DNA from: Egicoccus halophilus
GTDB taxonomy: Bacteria > Actinomycetota > Nitriliruptoria > Nitriliruptorales > Nitriliruptoraceae
Length of the DNA: 64,000 nt
NCBI RefSeq assembly: GCF_004300825.1
Contig: NZ_CP036250.1
Span: forward strand, 2,925,001 to 2,989,000
Reading direction: 5' to 3'
Position numbers and translations under genes: made by a program. Of this stretch, positions 18,634 through 27,569 are shown in pieces. The notes under the pieces were generated by a model that ran no database searches, was not told the DNA's origin, and worked only from the letters and a program-made list of their open reading frames with translations. The first letter of the stretch is position 1; each line of letters opens with the position of its first letter.

Positions 18634-18696
18634 TGACAGTGGCCCGCGCGTGCCCGGACATCGGCGGCGGCCACCACCGGCCGGCCACACCGGACA

Positions 18697-18710
18697 CCGC
18701 ACCGGTGCGG
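18697..18710. other. Perfect 14-bp palindrome upstream of the aldehyde dehydrogenase gene
   Basis: CCGCACC followed directly by GGTGCGG, with no spacer, in the 167-bp gap between narK and the dehydrogenase gene. It is suitable as a binding site for a dimeric regulator; it has no T-tract, so it is a poor terminator. Chance occurrence in high-GC DNA is possible. Confidence 0.25.
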
Positions 18711-18800
18711 ATGCCTGTACGGCCGACGCCCCCGGCCGCTCCGGCGAGGGCGTCGACTGTCGTACCCCGGTCCTCCCACCTTCGAACACGAGGACCGTCA

Positions 18801-20267
18801 ATGCCGTTCCTGGACGTCGACCGTTGGAACAGCTCCCGTCATCTCGGGCGCTGGGAACCCGCCGAGGGCGAGAGGACCGCCGTCACCGACAAGGCCACCG
18901 GACAGACCCTGCTCGAGATCCCGCTCGCGACCAGCGACCACCTCGACACGGCCGTCGAGCGGGCCCGGGCCGCCCAGGCCGAGTGGGCCGCCCGCCCCTT
19001 CCAGGAGCGCGCCGAGGTGTTCGCCACCGCTGCCGCACTGCTGCAGGAGCACGGCGACGAGTTCCGGCCCTGGTTCGTGCGCGAGTGCGGCGGTACGTGG
19101 ATGAAGGCCGACTTCGAGGTGGAGCTGGTCACCGGTGAGTTGCACCACGCCGCCGCGCTGCTGCACCAGCCACAGGGGCACCTGTTGCCCACCACCCAGG
19201 CCGACCGGCGCAGCGCCGTCCGTCGCGTCCCGCGCGGGATCGTGGGCGTCATCTCCCCGTGGAACTTCCCGGGTGAGCTGACCATGCGCTCGGTCGCGCC
19301 GGCACTCGCGTTGGGCAACGCCGTCGTGCTCAAGCCGGCCACCGACACGCCCGTCACCGGCGCGCTGCTGTGGATCGACCTGTTGCGCGCCGCCGGCCTG
19401 CCCGACGACCTGCTGCACGTGCTGCCGGGCAGCGGCTCGGAGATCGGCAACGCCATCGTCGAGCACCCGGACGTCGACATGGTGTCGTTCACCGGCTCGA
19501 CCGACGTCGGCCGCAAGATCGGCGAGAAGGCCGGGGCGAACCTGATCCCGGTCGCGCTCGAACTCGGCGGCGACAACGCCTTCGTCGTGCTCGAGGACGC
19601 CGACGTGGAGGTGGCCGCCTCCGCCGGCGCCTTCGGCACCTTCTTCCACCAGGGCCACATCTGCATGGCGATCGGCCGTCACCTCGTCCACGAGTCGATC
19701 GCCGAGCGCTACACCGACCTGCTGGTCGAGAAGGCCGAGGCCCTGAAGGTCGGCAACGCCTTCGAGGACCACGACGTCACCCTCGGGCCGATCACCAACG
19801 CCTCACAGCTGGACACCATCGACGAGATCGTCCGCGACACGCTCGACGCCGGCGCCCGGCTGCGCACCGGTGGCGAGCGCGACGACCCGTACTACCGGCC
19901 CACCGTGGTCGACCGGGTCCGGCCCGAACACCGGTTGTTCCGCGAGGAGCACTTCGGTCCCGTCGCGGTCGTGACCACCTTCGCCGACGACGACGAGGCG
20001 GTGGCGCTCGCCAACGACACCGAGTACGGCTTCGTGGCCGGCATCCACGCCGGCACGCTCACCCGCGCCCGGGCGATCGGTGACCGGCTCGACGTCGGCA
20101 TGGTCCACCTCAACGACCAGCCGGTGAACGACGAGGCCGTCGCGCCCTTCGGCGGCAACCGCGCGTCGGGCAACGGTGGCCGCTTCGGCGGGTTCGCCGA
20201 CTTCGACGAGTTCACCGAGTGGCAGTGGGTCACCGAGCGCGACACGCCGGTGGCGTATCCGATGTGA
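18801..20267 (+). CDS. NAD(P)-dependent aldehyde dehydrogenase (benzaldehyde/vanillin dehydrogenase-like)
   Basis: A 488-residue ALDH of standard length. Catalytic Cys288 lies in GHICMA, general base Glu254 in ELGGDNA, and Asn155 in SPWNFPG. The cofactor-binding FTGSTDVGRKIG turn is intact. The GHICMA context resembles aromatic aldehyde dehydrogenases, but the exact substrate is not readable. The ATG is preceded by AGGA at six bases. A zinc alcohol dehydrogenase follows 40 bp downstream in the same direction, so the pair may oxidise an alcohol to an acid in two steps. It contains no obvious targeting signal and should be cytoplasmic. Confidence 0.87.
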   Translation: MPFLDVDRWNSSRHLGRWEPAEGERTAVTDKATGQTLLEIPLATSDHLDTAVERARAAQAEWAARPFQERAEVFATAAALLQEHGDEFRPWFVRECGGTWMKADFEVELVTGELHHAAALLHQPQGHLLPTTQADRRSAVRRVPRGIVGVISPWNFPGELTMRSVAPALALGNAVVLKPATDTPVTGALLWIDLLRAAGLPDDLLHVLPGSGSEIGNAIVEHPDVDMVSFTGSTDVGRKIGEKAGANLIPVALELGGDNAFVVLEDADVEVAASAGAFGTFFHQGHICMAIGRHLVHESIAERYTDLLVEKAEALKVGNAFEDHDVTLGPITNASQLDTIDEIVRDTLDAGARLRTGGERDDPYYRPTVVDRVRPEHRLFREEHFGPVAVVTTFADDDEAVALANDTEYGFVAGIHAGTLTRARAIGDRLDVGMVHLNDQPVNDEAVAPFGGNRASGNGGRFGGFADFDEFTEWQWVTERDTPVAYPM

Positions 20268-20307
20268 CAGGCTCCGCGGTCCCCGAACGCGAGGTCCGCA
20301 CCCGCCC

Positions 20308-21360
20308 ATGCACGGTCTGATCTTCTCCGGTCCCGCCGACGTCCGGTTCGCCGACGACCTGCCCGACCCGACGCTGCGCGGGTCGGGCGAGGCGATCGTC
20401 GCCGTGGACGCCGCCGGCTTGTGCGGCTCGGACCTGCACCCCTACGAGGGCCGCGAGGCCGCCCGCGGGGACGTGGTACCGGGCCACGAGGCGGTCGGAC
20501 GGGTCCTCCAGGTGGGCACGGGCGTGCGCGGGTTCGTCCCGGGCGACCGCGTCCTGGTGCCCTTCACCACCTGCTGTGGCCGCTGCGCCGCGTGTGCCCG
20601 CGGGTTGTCGGCCCGCTGCGCACACGGGCAGCTGTTCGGCTGGGGCGACCCCGACGACCCGACCGCCGAGCCGCTGCACGGCGGCCAGGCCGAGCGCCTG
20701 CGCGTCCCCCTCGCGGACGGCACGCTCGTCGCACTCCCGCCCGGACGCAGCCTGCTCGACGGGGTGCTGCTGGCCGACAACCTGCCGACCGGCTGGACCG
20801 CCGTGGAACGGCTCGGCGAGGTCGCGGGCCAGACGGTCGTCGTGCTGGGACTCGGCGCGGTCGGGCTGTGTGCGGTGTGGGCCGCGCGACGGCTCGGCGC
20901 CGCCGCCGTCATCGCCGTCGATCCGGTGCCCGCACGGCGCGGACGGGCCGAACGGCTCGGCGCCGTGGCCGTGTCCCCGGACGGCGCCGCGACGCTCGCG
21001 GCCGAGGTGGCACCCGACGGCGTCACCGGCGTGGTCGAGGCCGCCGGGACCGCGGCTGCCCAGCGGGCGGCTGCGTCGCTCGTGCGCCCCGGCGGCACGA
21101 TCTCGCTCATCGCCGTGCAGACGGCGGCGCACCTGGGGTTCTCGGCGGTGACCCTCTACGACCGCAACCTGACGGTCGTCTCCGGGCGTGCGTCGGTGCG
21201 CTCGCTGCTCGAGCGGCTGCTGCCCGGGCTCGACGGGGTCACGCTGCCCACCGACGTGGTCGTCAGCCATCCCGAGCTGCCCCTGTCCGACGGCCCGGGT
21301 GCCTACGCGACCTTCGCCGCCCGCGGCGACGGACTGGTCAAGGCCGTGTTCCGCCCGTGA
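20308..21360 (+). CDS. Zinc-dependent alcohol dehydrogenase (MDR family)
   Basis: A 350-residue medium-chain dehydrogenase. Catalytic zinc ligands are Cys39 (GLCGSD) and the His60-Glu61 pair (PGHE). The structural zinc lobe has Cys90, Cys93, Cys96 and Cys104. The Rossmann fold shows GLGAVGL near 185. It probably acts with the aldehyde dehydrogenase encoded 40 bp upstream. Substrate and cofactor preference are unknown. A second enzyme with identical zinc-ligand spacing is encoded at 34783. Confidence 0.85.
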   Translation: MHGLIFSGPADVRFADDLPDPTLRGSGEAIVAVDAAGLCGSDLHPYEGREAARGDVVPGHEAVGRVLQVGTGVRGFVPGDRVLVPFTTCCGRCAACARGLSARCAHGQLFGWGDPDDPTAEPLHGGQAERLRVPLADGTLVALPPGRSLLDGVLLADNLPTGWTAVERLGEVAGQTVVVLGLGAVGLCAVWAARRLGAAAVIAVDPVPARRGRAERLGAVAVSPDGAATLAAEVAPDGVTGVVEAAGTAAAQRAAASLVRPGGTISLIAVQTAAHLGFSAVTLYDRNLTVVSGRASVRSLLERLLPGLDGVTLPTDVVVSHPELPLSDGPGAYATFAARGDGLVKAVFRP

Positions 21361-21366
21361 GCGCCG

Positions 21367-21636
21367 TCAGTCCAGACCGCGCGAGAACGACTCCGCGACG
21401 ATCTCCGAGCAGGTCTGACACATCGGGTAGCGCGACGGGTCCCCGTCCGGGACCCACTTCTTGCCGCACAGGGCCGTGACCGGCTTGCCGGTGCGGCGCG
21501 CGCGCTCGAGTTCCCGCTGACGCACGTAGTGGGTGAACCGGTCGTGGTCACCCGGCTCGCCCGTCTGGGGATGCTCGCGGACCTCCGGTTCGACGACCGG
21601 GGACTGGCGGGTGGGGAGATGTGTCGGTGCAGGCAT
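21367..21636 (-). CDS. DUF3039 family protein
   Basis: An 89-residue protein with the features of the actinobacterial DUF3039 family: a central HYVRQRELERARRTGKPVTA segment, then ALCGKKWVPDGDPSRYPMC and CQTC. Three cysteines (CGKKW, MCQTC) could bind a metal. Function is unknown; family members are widespread single genes in Actinobacteria. The ATG at 21636 gives the usual length. It is convergent with the alcohol dehydrogenase, six bases apart. Confidence 0.85.
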   Translation of the reverse strand: MPAPTHLPTRQSPVVEPEVREHPQTGEPGDHDRFTHYVRQRELERARRTGKPVTALCGKKWVPDGDPSRYPMCQTCSEIVAESFSRGLD

Positions 21637-21662
21637 GTCGGCAAAGATACCCCGCTCGCGGC

Positions 21663-22103
21663 TCAGTACGAGCCGGCGACGTAGGACTCGAGCTGGCGGT
21701 TGTGGTCGTGCAGTTCCTCGAAGCGTTCCTTGACGACGTCGCCGATGGAGACGATGCCGACCAGCCGTCCGTCCTCGCAGACCGGCAGGTGGCGGATCCG
21801 GCGCTCGGTCATCTGCTCCGTCAACTCGTCCATCGTCGACTGTGGCGTGCAGGTGTGCACCGGCGTGGTCATCACGTCGGCGACCCGCGCCAGCAGCACG
21901 TCGCCGCCGACCTCGGCGAGATGACGCACGACGTCGCGCTCGGACACGATCCCGGCCACGCCGTCGTCGCCGTCGACCACGACCAGCGCACCGATGCCGC
22001 GTTCCCGCAACGCGGCGACCACCTCGCTGACGGTCTGTTCGGGCGCGATGGTGACCACCTCGTGGCCCTTGCGTTCCAGGATCGCCGCGATCGTCGTGCT
22101 CAT
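21663..22103 (-). CDS. CBS-domain pair protein
   Basis: A 146-residue protein made of two CBS motifs (about 8-62 and 75-128), each with the GALVVVD / GIVSERDVVR and RHLPVCEDGRLVGIVSIGDVV pattern. Stand-alone CBS pairs bind adenosine ligands such as AMP, ATP or NADH and act as sensors. The ATG follows GGGAGGGAG at a good distance. Its partner is not evident from neighbours. This stress-linked class is often near hypoxia or redox genes. Confidence 0.88.
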   Translation of the reverse strand: MSTTIAAILERKGHEVVTIAPEQTVSEVVAALRERGIGALVVVDGDDGVAGIVSERDVVRHLAEVGGDVLLARVADVMTTPVHTCTPQSTMDELTEQMTERRIRHLPVCEDGRLVGIVSIGDVVKERFEELHDHNRQLESYVAGSY

Positions 22104-22258
22104 GGGTGCTCCCTCCCAGTGGCTCCCGCGACGAGTCTCGCACGTGGGCCGGCCGATCGGAAGGGCGCGGTGACCGATCGGCGGGGCGGGTCGCCGTCCT
22201 GCGGCGGTCGGCACGAGGATGCTGCGCGTACGCGACCCGACCCGACGAGGAGGCCGCC

Positions 22259-22474
22259 GTGAGCGACGCCGACACCCCGGACCTGGAGATCGTCGAGCAC
22301 GAGGACGGCTGGGCCGTCCGGCGTGGCGGGGAGGTCCTCAGCACCCACGAGCGGCGTGCGGGCGCCGAGGCCGACCGTTTCCGGCTCGCGGAGACCGACG
22401 CGTCCGACGCCGAGGAGGCCGACGACGTGCTCACCGACGACCAGGGTGCGCAGCCCGGCAACGAGGGTTCCTGA
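22259..22474 (+). CDS. Small acidic protein, DUF2188-like
   Basis: 71 residues from GTG 22259, with AGGAGG six bases upstream, which fixes the start. The core EIVEHEDGWAVRRGGEV followed by a helix (RAGAEADRFRLAE) resembles the DUF2188 pattern of a short beta sheet and one helix; the C-terminus is a very acidic tail. Function is unknown. It reads divergently from the CBS gene. Confidence 0.6.
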   Translation: MSDADTPDLEIVEHEDGWAVRRGGEVLSTHERRAGAEADRFRLAETDASDAEEADDVLTDDQGAQPGNEGS

Positions 22475-22542
22475 CGGGCGTGCAACCCGCGGCCGCTCGA
22501 CGACGTCACACCCGGTGACCACTGCTCGACCAAGGAGTTGCC

Positions 22543-23019
22543 GTGGGATCCCTGCTTCGCCGTCTCACCCCTGCGATCGGACTCGTCCTGGTGCTCGGCG
22601 CCTGCGGTACCACCGCGGACACCGCCGCGCCGACGCCCGCGGGTGACGACACGGCCGCACCCGACACGACCGGGGAGGACACGGACGGCGGTGCTGCCGC
22701 CGGCGCCTGTCCCGAGGGCACCGAGGACTGCGTCGATGCCGACCTCGACGGCGGCGACCTCGAGCCGCCGGTCGACGGCGCCTTCGACGTCGAGGCCGCC
22801 CGTCGGGACGCCGAGTCGCTGCTCGGCGCGACCGAGGAGGATCTCGAGATCTGGGGTGACGTCCGCGTCGGCCGAGTCGGCGAGGAGGAGTATTCGACGA
22901 CCATGGACCTGGTCCCCGGTCGCAAGACCGTCGAGCTCGACGAGGACGACGAGGGGGTCCTGCGCGTCACCTCGGTGACCCTCGAGCTGCCCGACGGGGA
23001 CACCGAGACCTTCGAGTGA
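22543..23019 (+). CDS. Secreted lipoprotein with an inhibitor-I78-like domain
   Basis: 158 residues from GTG 22543 (AAGGAG six bases upstream). A lipoprotein signal peptide ends in LVLGAC, with the lipid-accepting cysteine near residue 21. A Thr/Asp/Ala-rich linker follows. Residues about 85-150 (DAESLLGATEEDLEIW, VRVGRVGEE, TMDLVPGRKTVELDEDDEG) resemble peptidase inhibitor I78 domains, which fold like potato inhibitor I. It would be anchored on the outer face of the membrane. The inhibitor assignment rests on motif likeness only. Confidence 0.65.
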   Translation: MGSLLRRLTPAIGLVLVLGACGTTADTAAPTPAGDDTAAPDTTGEDTDGGAAAGACPEGTEDCVDADLDGGDLEPPVDGAFDVEAARRDAESLLGATEEDLEIWGDVRVGRVGEEEYSTTMDLVPGRKTVELDEDDEGVLRVTSVTLELPDGDTETFE

Positions 23020-23133
23020 GCCGGCCCGGTCGGTGGTCGCCGCCGCGACGTGCGGCGGCCACCGTCGGCGTGCCACCATCTGCCCCGGTGCCGGCGTCGC
23101 CGTGCGCCACCCGCGACGACGGCAGGAGCCCCC

Positions 23134-23913
23134 ATGACCTTCGACCCCCGCGGCAAGGTGGCCGTGGTGACCGGCGCCTCGAGCGGCATCGGTGAGGCGA
23201 CCACCCGACGGCTGGCCACGGCGGGCATGACCGTCTATGCCGTGGCTCGCCGGACCGACCGCCTCGAGCAGCTCGCCCGGCGGCATCCGACGGTGGTGCC
23301 CTGCACGGTCGACGTCACCGACCGGGACGCCGTCGACGCGCTCGCCCGGCGGGTACGCGACGAGCACGGGTTCTGTTCCGTGCTGGTCAACAACGCCGGG
23401 ATCGGCGGCGGGGCGTTCGACGGTCGCGGGGACCTCGACGACGCCCTGCGCACCCTCGACGTCAACGTCAACGGGGTGCTGCGTTGCACGGCCGCGTTCG
23501 CCGACCTGCTCGAGGCCGGCGCACCCGCCTTCGTGGTCAACGTCGCCTCCGTGGCGGGCAAGCTCGGCATCGGTCCGGCGGCGTACGCCGCCAGCAAGTT
23601 CGCGGTCGTGGGCTTCAGCGAGGCGCTCGCGCTGTCCTGGCGTTCCCGGCGGATCACCGTCTGTCAGCTCAACCCCGGTTTCATCGAGACCGAGGGGTTC
23701 CCGCAGACCCAGGCCAAGCGGGGGCCGATGGCCCGCCTGGTCGGGCGGCCCGAGCTGGTCGCCGACGCCGTCGTCGACGTGATCGCGCATGCGCGGACCG
23801 AACGCACGGTGCCGGCGTTCTACCGCGCCTTCGTGACGCTGCGACACCTCGCCCCGCCGCTCTACACGGCCATCGCCCGGCGCATGGAGCGCGCCGGCGG
23901 CACCCGCGACTGA
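23134..23913 (+). CDS. Short-chain dehydrogenase/reductase
   Basis: A 259-residue classical SDR. TGASSGIG (13-20) binds the dinucleotide, NNAG is present, Ser sits in VNVASVAGK and the catalytic pair is YAASK. The ATG at 23134 follows AGGAG at six bases. The C-terminal segment after residue 210 is longer and basic (RAFVTLRHLAPPLY), similar to membrane-associated SDRs acting on lipids. Substrate is unknown. Confidence 0.85.
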   Translation: MTFDPRGKVAVVTGASSGIGEATTRRLATAGMTVYAVARRTDRLEQLARRHPTVVPCTVDVTDRDAVDALARRVRDEHGFCSVLVNNAGIGGGAFDGRGDLDDALRTLDVNVNGVLRCTAAFADLLEAGAPAFVVNVASVAGKLGIGPAAYAASKFAVVGFSEALALSWRSRRITVCQLNPGFIETEGFPQTQAKRGPMARLVGRPELVADAVVDVIAHARTERTVPAFYRAFVTLRHLAPPLYTAIARRMERAGGTRD

Positions 23914-24032
23914 CGGACGGTCGGCGACCAGGTCGGCGAACACGGTGCACCCTGGCCGTCCGCCCGCCCATCGGTGCTGCGGCGAGCGGGCCGCGCGAGG
24001 ACGATGGGGGTCGGAAACGACAAGGAGTCCGC

Positions 24033-24839
24033 ATGCAGTTGCACGACCTCTCCGACAAGCTCACCGGGACGCTCAGTACCGGCATCGACGAGATCCGCGA
24101 CCGGACCGCCGAGGCCGTCGGTGGTGATGGCGGCTCGGTGTTCCGCGAGCTCGGGCGGCTGAGCAAGCAGATCGCCGGTCTCGAGACGCACCTCAGCAGC
24201 CGCATCGACGACCTCGACAGCGACCAGAGCGAGCTGGTCGAGGACCTCGCGGACACCGGCAACCGCACCAGTTGGCCGCGGCGGCTGTTCTGGCTCCTCG
24301 TCGGCGTCGCGGCCGGGTACGGCATCGCCTACCTCACCGACCCCGATCGCGGCCAGGCACGGCGCCAGAAGCTCGGCGACGAACTGAACTCGCGCGCCGA
24401 CGAGGTACGCGACCAGGTCGCCACGCAGACCGACCAGCTGCGTGACGAGGTGACCCAGCAGGCCCACGTCGCGCTCGACGCCGCGACCCAGACGGCCGAC
24501 GACCTGCGTGGCGAGGCCGAGCAGAAGGCCGAGGAACTGCGGGTACAGGCCGAGCACAGCCTGCAGCAGGCACAGGGCGCGGCGGTCGAGACGGCCAAGG
24601 ACACCCTGCCCGAGCGTCCCACCGACGACCCCGGGCGGCTCGAGGACCGCATCAAGAGCGAGGTGTTCGGCTACCGCGACGACGTCGACGACGTCGTGAT
24701 CAAGGTGGACGGCCCCGGTCAGGTCGCCCTCAAGGGCACCGTGCCCACCTCCCAGAACGAGCGTGACCTGCTCGCCTCGGTCGCCGAGGTCGAGGGCGTC
24801 GTCGACGTCCGCTCGGAGCTGACGGTCCGCAGCATCTGA
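24033..24839 (+). CDS. YtxH-like membrane protein with a C-terminal BON domain
   Basis: 268 residues from ATG 24033, eight bases after AAGGAG. One membrane segment (about 83-100, LFWLLVGVAAGYGIAYL) is followed by the basic GQARRQK stretch typical of YtxH proteins. A long charged helical region (about 110-200, heptad-like AEQKAEEL and QTDQLRDEV repeats) suggests a coiled coil. A BON domain occupies about 210-268 (VALKGTVPTSQNERDLL, EGVVDVRSELTV). BON domains bind phospholipid or bridge membranes. Likely an envelope stress protein, though its role is not established. Confidence 0.75.
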   Translation: MQLHDLSDKLTGTLSTGIDEIRDRTAEAVGGDGGSVFRELGRLSKQIAGLETHLSSRIDDLDSDQSELVEDLADTGNRTSWPRRLFWLLVGVAAGYGIAYLTDPDRGQARRQKLGDELNSRADEVRDQVATQTDQLRDEVTQQAHVALDAATQTADDLRGEAEQKAEELRVQAEHSLQQAQGAAVETAKDTLPERPTDDPGRLEDRIKSEVFGYRDDVDDVVIKVDGPGQVALKGTVPTSQNERDLLASVAEVEGVVDVRSELTVRSI

Positions 24840-24863
24840 CCGCACGAGAACGCGAACCAGACG

Positions 24864-24904
24864 CGCACGACGACGGCCCGCCGAGCGCGGGCCGTCGTCG
24901 TGCG
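24864..24904. terminator. 17-bp perfect hairpin after the YtxH/BON gene
   Basis: Arms at 24864-24880 and 24888-24904 pair without mismatch around a seven-base loop, starting 25 bases after the stop codon. There is no T-run, as is common for actinobacterial terminators. It also lies upstream of the MFS gene and would insulate the two transcripts. Confidence 0.65.
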
Positions 24905-24978
24905 ATGCACGCCACGTCCCGTGCCACCGTCGGGAACCGTGCCGTACGGTGCGCCGCACCTCTCCCTCCCGAGACGTC

Positions 24979-26232
24979 ATGACCCGCCCCGCACTCGGTC
25001 GGGTCGAGTTCACCGCGGTCCTGGCCATGTCCATGGCCCTCGCGGCGCTCGGCCTGGACCTCATGCTGCCCGCCTTCGGCGCCATGCGCGACGTTCTCGG
25101 CCTGCCGGCCGACTCGACCGCCATCGCCGGGGTGGTGACCGCCTACATGCTCGGTCTCGCCGTCGGCCAACTCGCCTACGGGCCCCTGGCCGACCGTTTC
25201 GGGCGACGCCCCACGATGTTCGTGGGCTTCGGGGTCTACGGCTTCGGCGCCCTGCTGTGCACGCTCGCGCCCGGTCTGCAGTGGCTGCTGCTGGGGCGGT
25301 TCGTGTGGGGGCTCGGGGCCGCCGGGCCCCGGGTGGTGACCCTGGCCGTCGTCCGTGACCGTTTCGAGGGCGAGGACATGGCGCGGGCCATGTCGATGAT
25401 CATGGCCGTGTTCATCGTCGTGCCCGTGATCGCACCGACGCTCGGGGCCGCGATCACCGCCGTCACCACCTGGCGCGTGCTGTTCGTCCTGTGCCTGGTC
25501 GCCGCCGTGGGGATGACGCTGTGGGTGCGCCGGCTGCCCGAGACGCTGCCGCCCGAACGTCGCCTGGACCTCAACGTCGGCCGCATCACGCGCACCGCCC
25601 GGCTGGTGATCACCAACCGGCAGACGTTCGGCTACACCCTGGCGCTCACCGCCCTGTACGGGGTGTTCACCTCCTACCTCGCCAGCTCGGAGATCATCTT
25701 CTCGGACACGTTCGGGGTTCCCGAGGCCTTCCCGCTGATCTTCGGCGGGGTCGCCGCCGTCATGGGTCTGGCCATGCTCGTCAACGCCCGACTCGTCGGC
25801 CGCTACGGCACCCGTCGCACGGCGCACGTGATGCTGTTCGTCTACGTGGCGGTGTCGACGGTGCTGTTCGTGGTCGCACTCGTCACCGACGGCCGACCGC
25901 CGTTGGCGGTGTTCCTGCCGCTCCTGGCCGCGATCCTCGTCGGGCACGCCCTGCTGATCCCGAACTTCAACACCATCGCGATGACGCCCATGGCGGCGCA
26001 CGCGGGCACCGCGGCGTCCGTCATCGGTGCGGTGCAGCTCGCCGTCGGTGCCTCGCTGGGCGCCGTGCTCGACCGGCTCTTCGACGGCACGATCCTGCCG
26101 CTGGCCGCCGGGTTCCTCGGCTACGGCGTGCTCGCCACACTCGTCGTCGTGGTCGTCGAACGGGGTCGACTGTTCCGTCCACTGGTCGACCCCGTCACCC
26201 GCCAGAGCCCCGGCGCCGCACGGGAGGCCTGA
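24979..26232 (+). CDS. MFS drug-resistance transporter (Bcr/CflA type)
   Basis: 417 residues with twelve membrane helices. The loop 2-3 motif is GPLADRFGRRP, and helix 5 carries the antiporter-type sequence PVIAPTLGAAI. The first helix, AALGLDLMLPAFGAM, matches Bcr/CflA proteins, which export drugs by proton antiport. No dedicated regulator is adjacent. The next gene starts seven bases after its stop and is probably co-transcribed. Confidence 0.85.
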   Translation: MTRPALGRVEFTAVLAMSMALAALGLDLMLPAFGAMRDVLGLPADSTAIAGVVTAYMLGLAVGQLAYGPLADRFGRRPTMFVGFGVYGFGALLCTLAPGLQWLLLGRFVWGLGAAGPRVVTLAVVRDRFEGEDMARAMSMIMAVFIVVPVIAPTLGAAITAVTTWRVLFVLCLVAAVGMTLWVRRLPETLPPERRLDLNVGRITRTARLVITNRQTFGYTLALTALYGVFTSYLASSEIIFSDTFGVPEAFPLIFGGVAAVMGLAMLVNARLVGRYGTRRTAHVMLFVYVAVSTVLFVVALVTDGRPPLAVFLPLLAAILVGHALLIPNFNTIAMTPMAAHAGTAASVIGAVQLAVGASLGAVLDRLFDGTILPLAAGFLGYGVLATLVVVVVERGRLFRPLVDPVTRQSPGAAREA

Positions 26233-26239
26233 GCCCGAC

Positions 26240-27535
26240 GTGACCGCCACCGCGCGCCGTGCCCGCGACGACCGGCGCCGCGACGTGCTCGCGGCGGCGG
26301 CGCTGCTGCTGGTGCTCGCCGTGCTCTACCTCGCCACCGCCTCGCGCGGTCCGGCGCAGGTCAACGACACCCGGGCCGCCACGGTCGCCTCCTGGTCGTT
26401 GGGCACCCGGGGGGATCCGGCGCTGCCGAGCGCCTGGCCGCCCAGCCACAACTACTGGGGCACCACCGCGCCCGACGGCCGGGTGTTCGTCAACCGCTTC
26501 CCGGGGGTGGCCTACTGGGCGGCGCCGGCGTACGCGCTCGCCTCGCTGGGCGACCAGCGCCCCGCGCCGGCGCACCCGTTCCTGGTCGACCGACGCCCGG
26601 CCGGGAGGATGGCCGCGATCACCGCCGCACTGGCCGCGGTCGGCTTGTTCGCCGTGCTGCGTACCGTGACCGGCCGGCGTCCGGCGCTGCTCGGTGCGGG
26701 TCTGTTCGGCCTGGGGACGTCACTGTGGTCGGTCGCCGCCGACGCCCTGTGGCCGCACGCGCCGGCCTGCCTCGCCCTGGCCGGCGTGCTGCTCGGCTGG
26801 CGCCGGCAACGACCGGTGGTGGCGGCCGCGGCAGCCGGCGTCGCGGTGCTCGTGCGACCGCACCTCGTCGTCGCGATCGGCGTGCTCGCCCTGGTCGCCT
26901 GGCGCGACCGCGAACGGCGGGCGTCCGCCGCGATGACCGCCGGCGCGGGGCTCGGACTCGCGCTGCTGAGCGCCTACAGCTGGTGGGCGTTCGGCACGCT
27001 GCTGCCCGTCGCGGGCTACGACACCGCCGGACATCTCGGTGGCCTGGTCGACCACTCGCCGTGGCAGACGCTGCGGGCGTTCGCGCTCGCACTGGTCGGA
27101 ACCGAGCGCGGTGTGCTGCGGTACTCGCCGGTCGTCGCCGGGGCGCTCGTCGCGCTGCTGCTCGCCCGCCGTCGGGTTCCCGGGTGGGCCCTGGGGAGCG
27201 CGCTCGCGGGACTGGTCTACCTGTTCGTGCAGGTCCGCGCCGTCGGCCACCGCGGTGGCGCCCACTTCTTCGCCTACCGCGTGACGCTCGAACCGCTGCT
27301 GCTGGCCACCCCGGCCCTCGTCGCGGCGAGCGTCGCGGCGGTCCGCGAGCACCGGTGGGTCGGGCCGGTGCTGGGGCTGCTGGGGCTCGCCTCGGTCGGC
27401 ATCCACGGGTTCGGCGCCGTCGTCGGCGGCATCGACGCGACCACCACGTCGCGCTGGGAGCACATCGACCGCAGCGTGCGCGAGGCCTTCGGGGACCGGG
27501 AGCTCGGCGAGGTCGACCTGCGCCCCCGACCCTGA
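26240..27535 (+). CDS. Polytopic membrane protein, GT-C glycosyltransferase-like
   Basis: 431 residues from GTG 26240, with about ten hydrophobic helices. An extracytoplasmic loop after helix 1 carries VNDTRAATVASWSLGT, with the acidic residue in the first loop typical of GT-C enzymes, and conserved aromatic patches (HNYWGTTAPDG, NRFPGVAYW). No soluble catalytic domain is present. Such proteins transfer sugars from lipid-linked donors, but this one is too divergent to assign a substrate. It starts seven bases after the MFS gene. Confidence 0.6.
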   Translation: MTATARRARDDRRRDVLAAAALLLVLAVLYLATASRGPAQVNDTRAATVASWSLGTRGDPALPSAWPPSHNYWGTTAPDGRVFVNRFPGVAYWAAPAYALASLGDQRPAPAHPFLVDRRPAGRMAAITAALAAVGLFAVLRTVTGRRPALLGAGLFGLGTSLWSVAADALWPHAPACLALAGVLLGWRRQRPVVAAAAAGVAVLVRPHLVVAIGVLALVAWRDRERRASAAMTAGAGLGLALLSAYSWWAFGTLLPVAGYDTAGHLGGLVDHSPWQTLRAFALALVGTERGVLRYSPVVAGALVALLLARRRVPGWALGSALAGLVYLFVQVRAVGHRGGAHFFAYRVTLEPLLLATPALVAASVAAVREHRWVGPVLGLLGLASVGIHGFGAVVGGIDATTTSRWEHIDRSVREAFGDRELGEVDLRPRP

Positions 27536-27569
27536 CCCCGCCCGGGGCGACGGCCGCGCTCGGCGCCGC

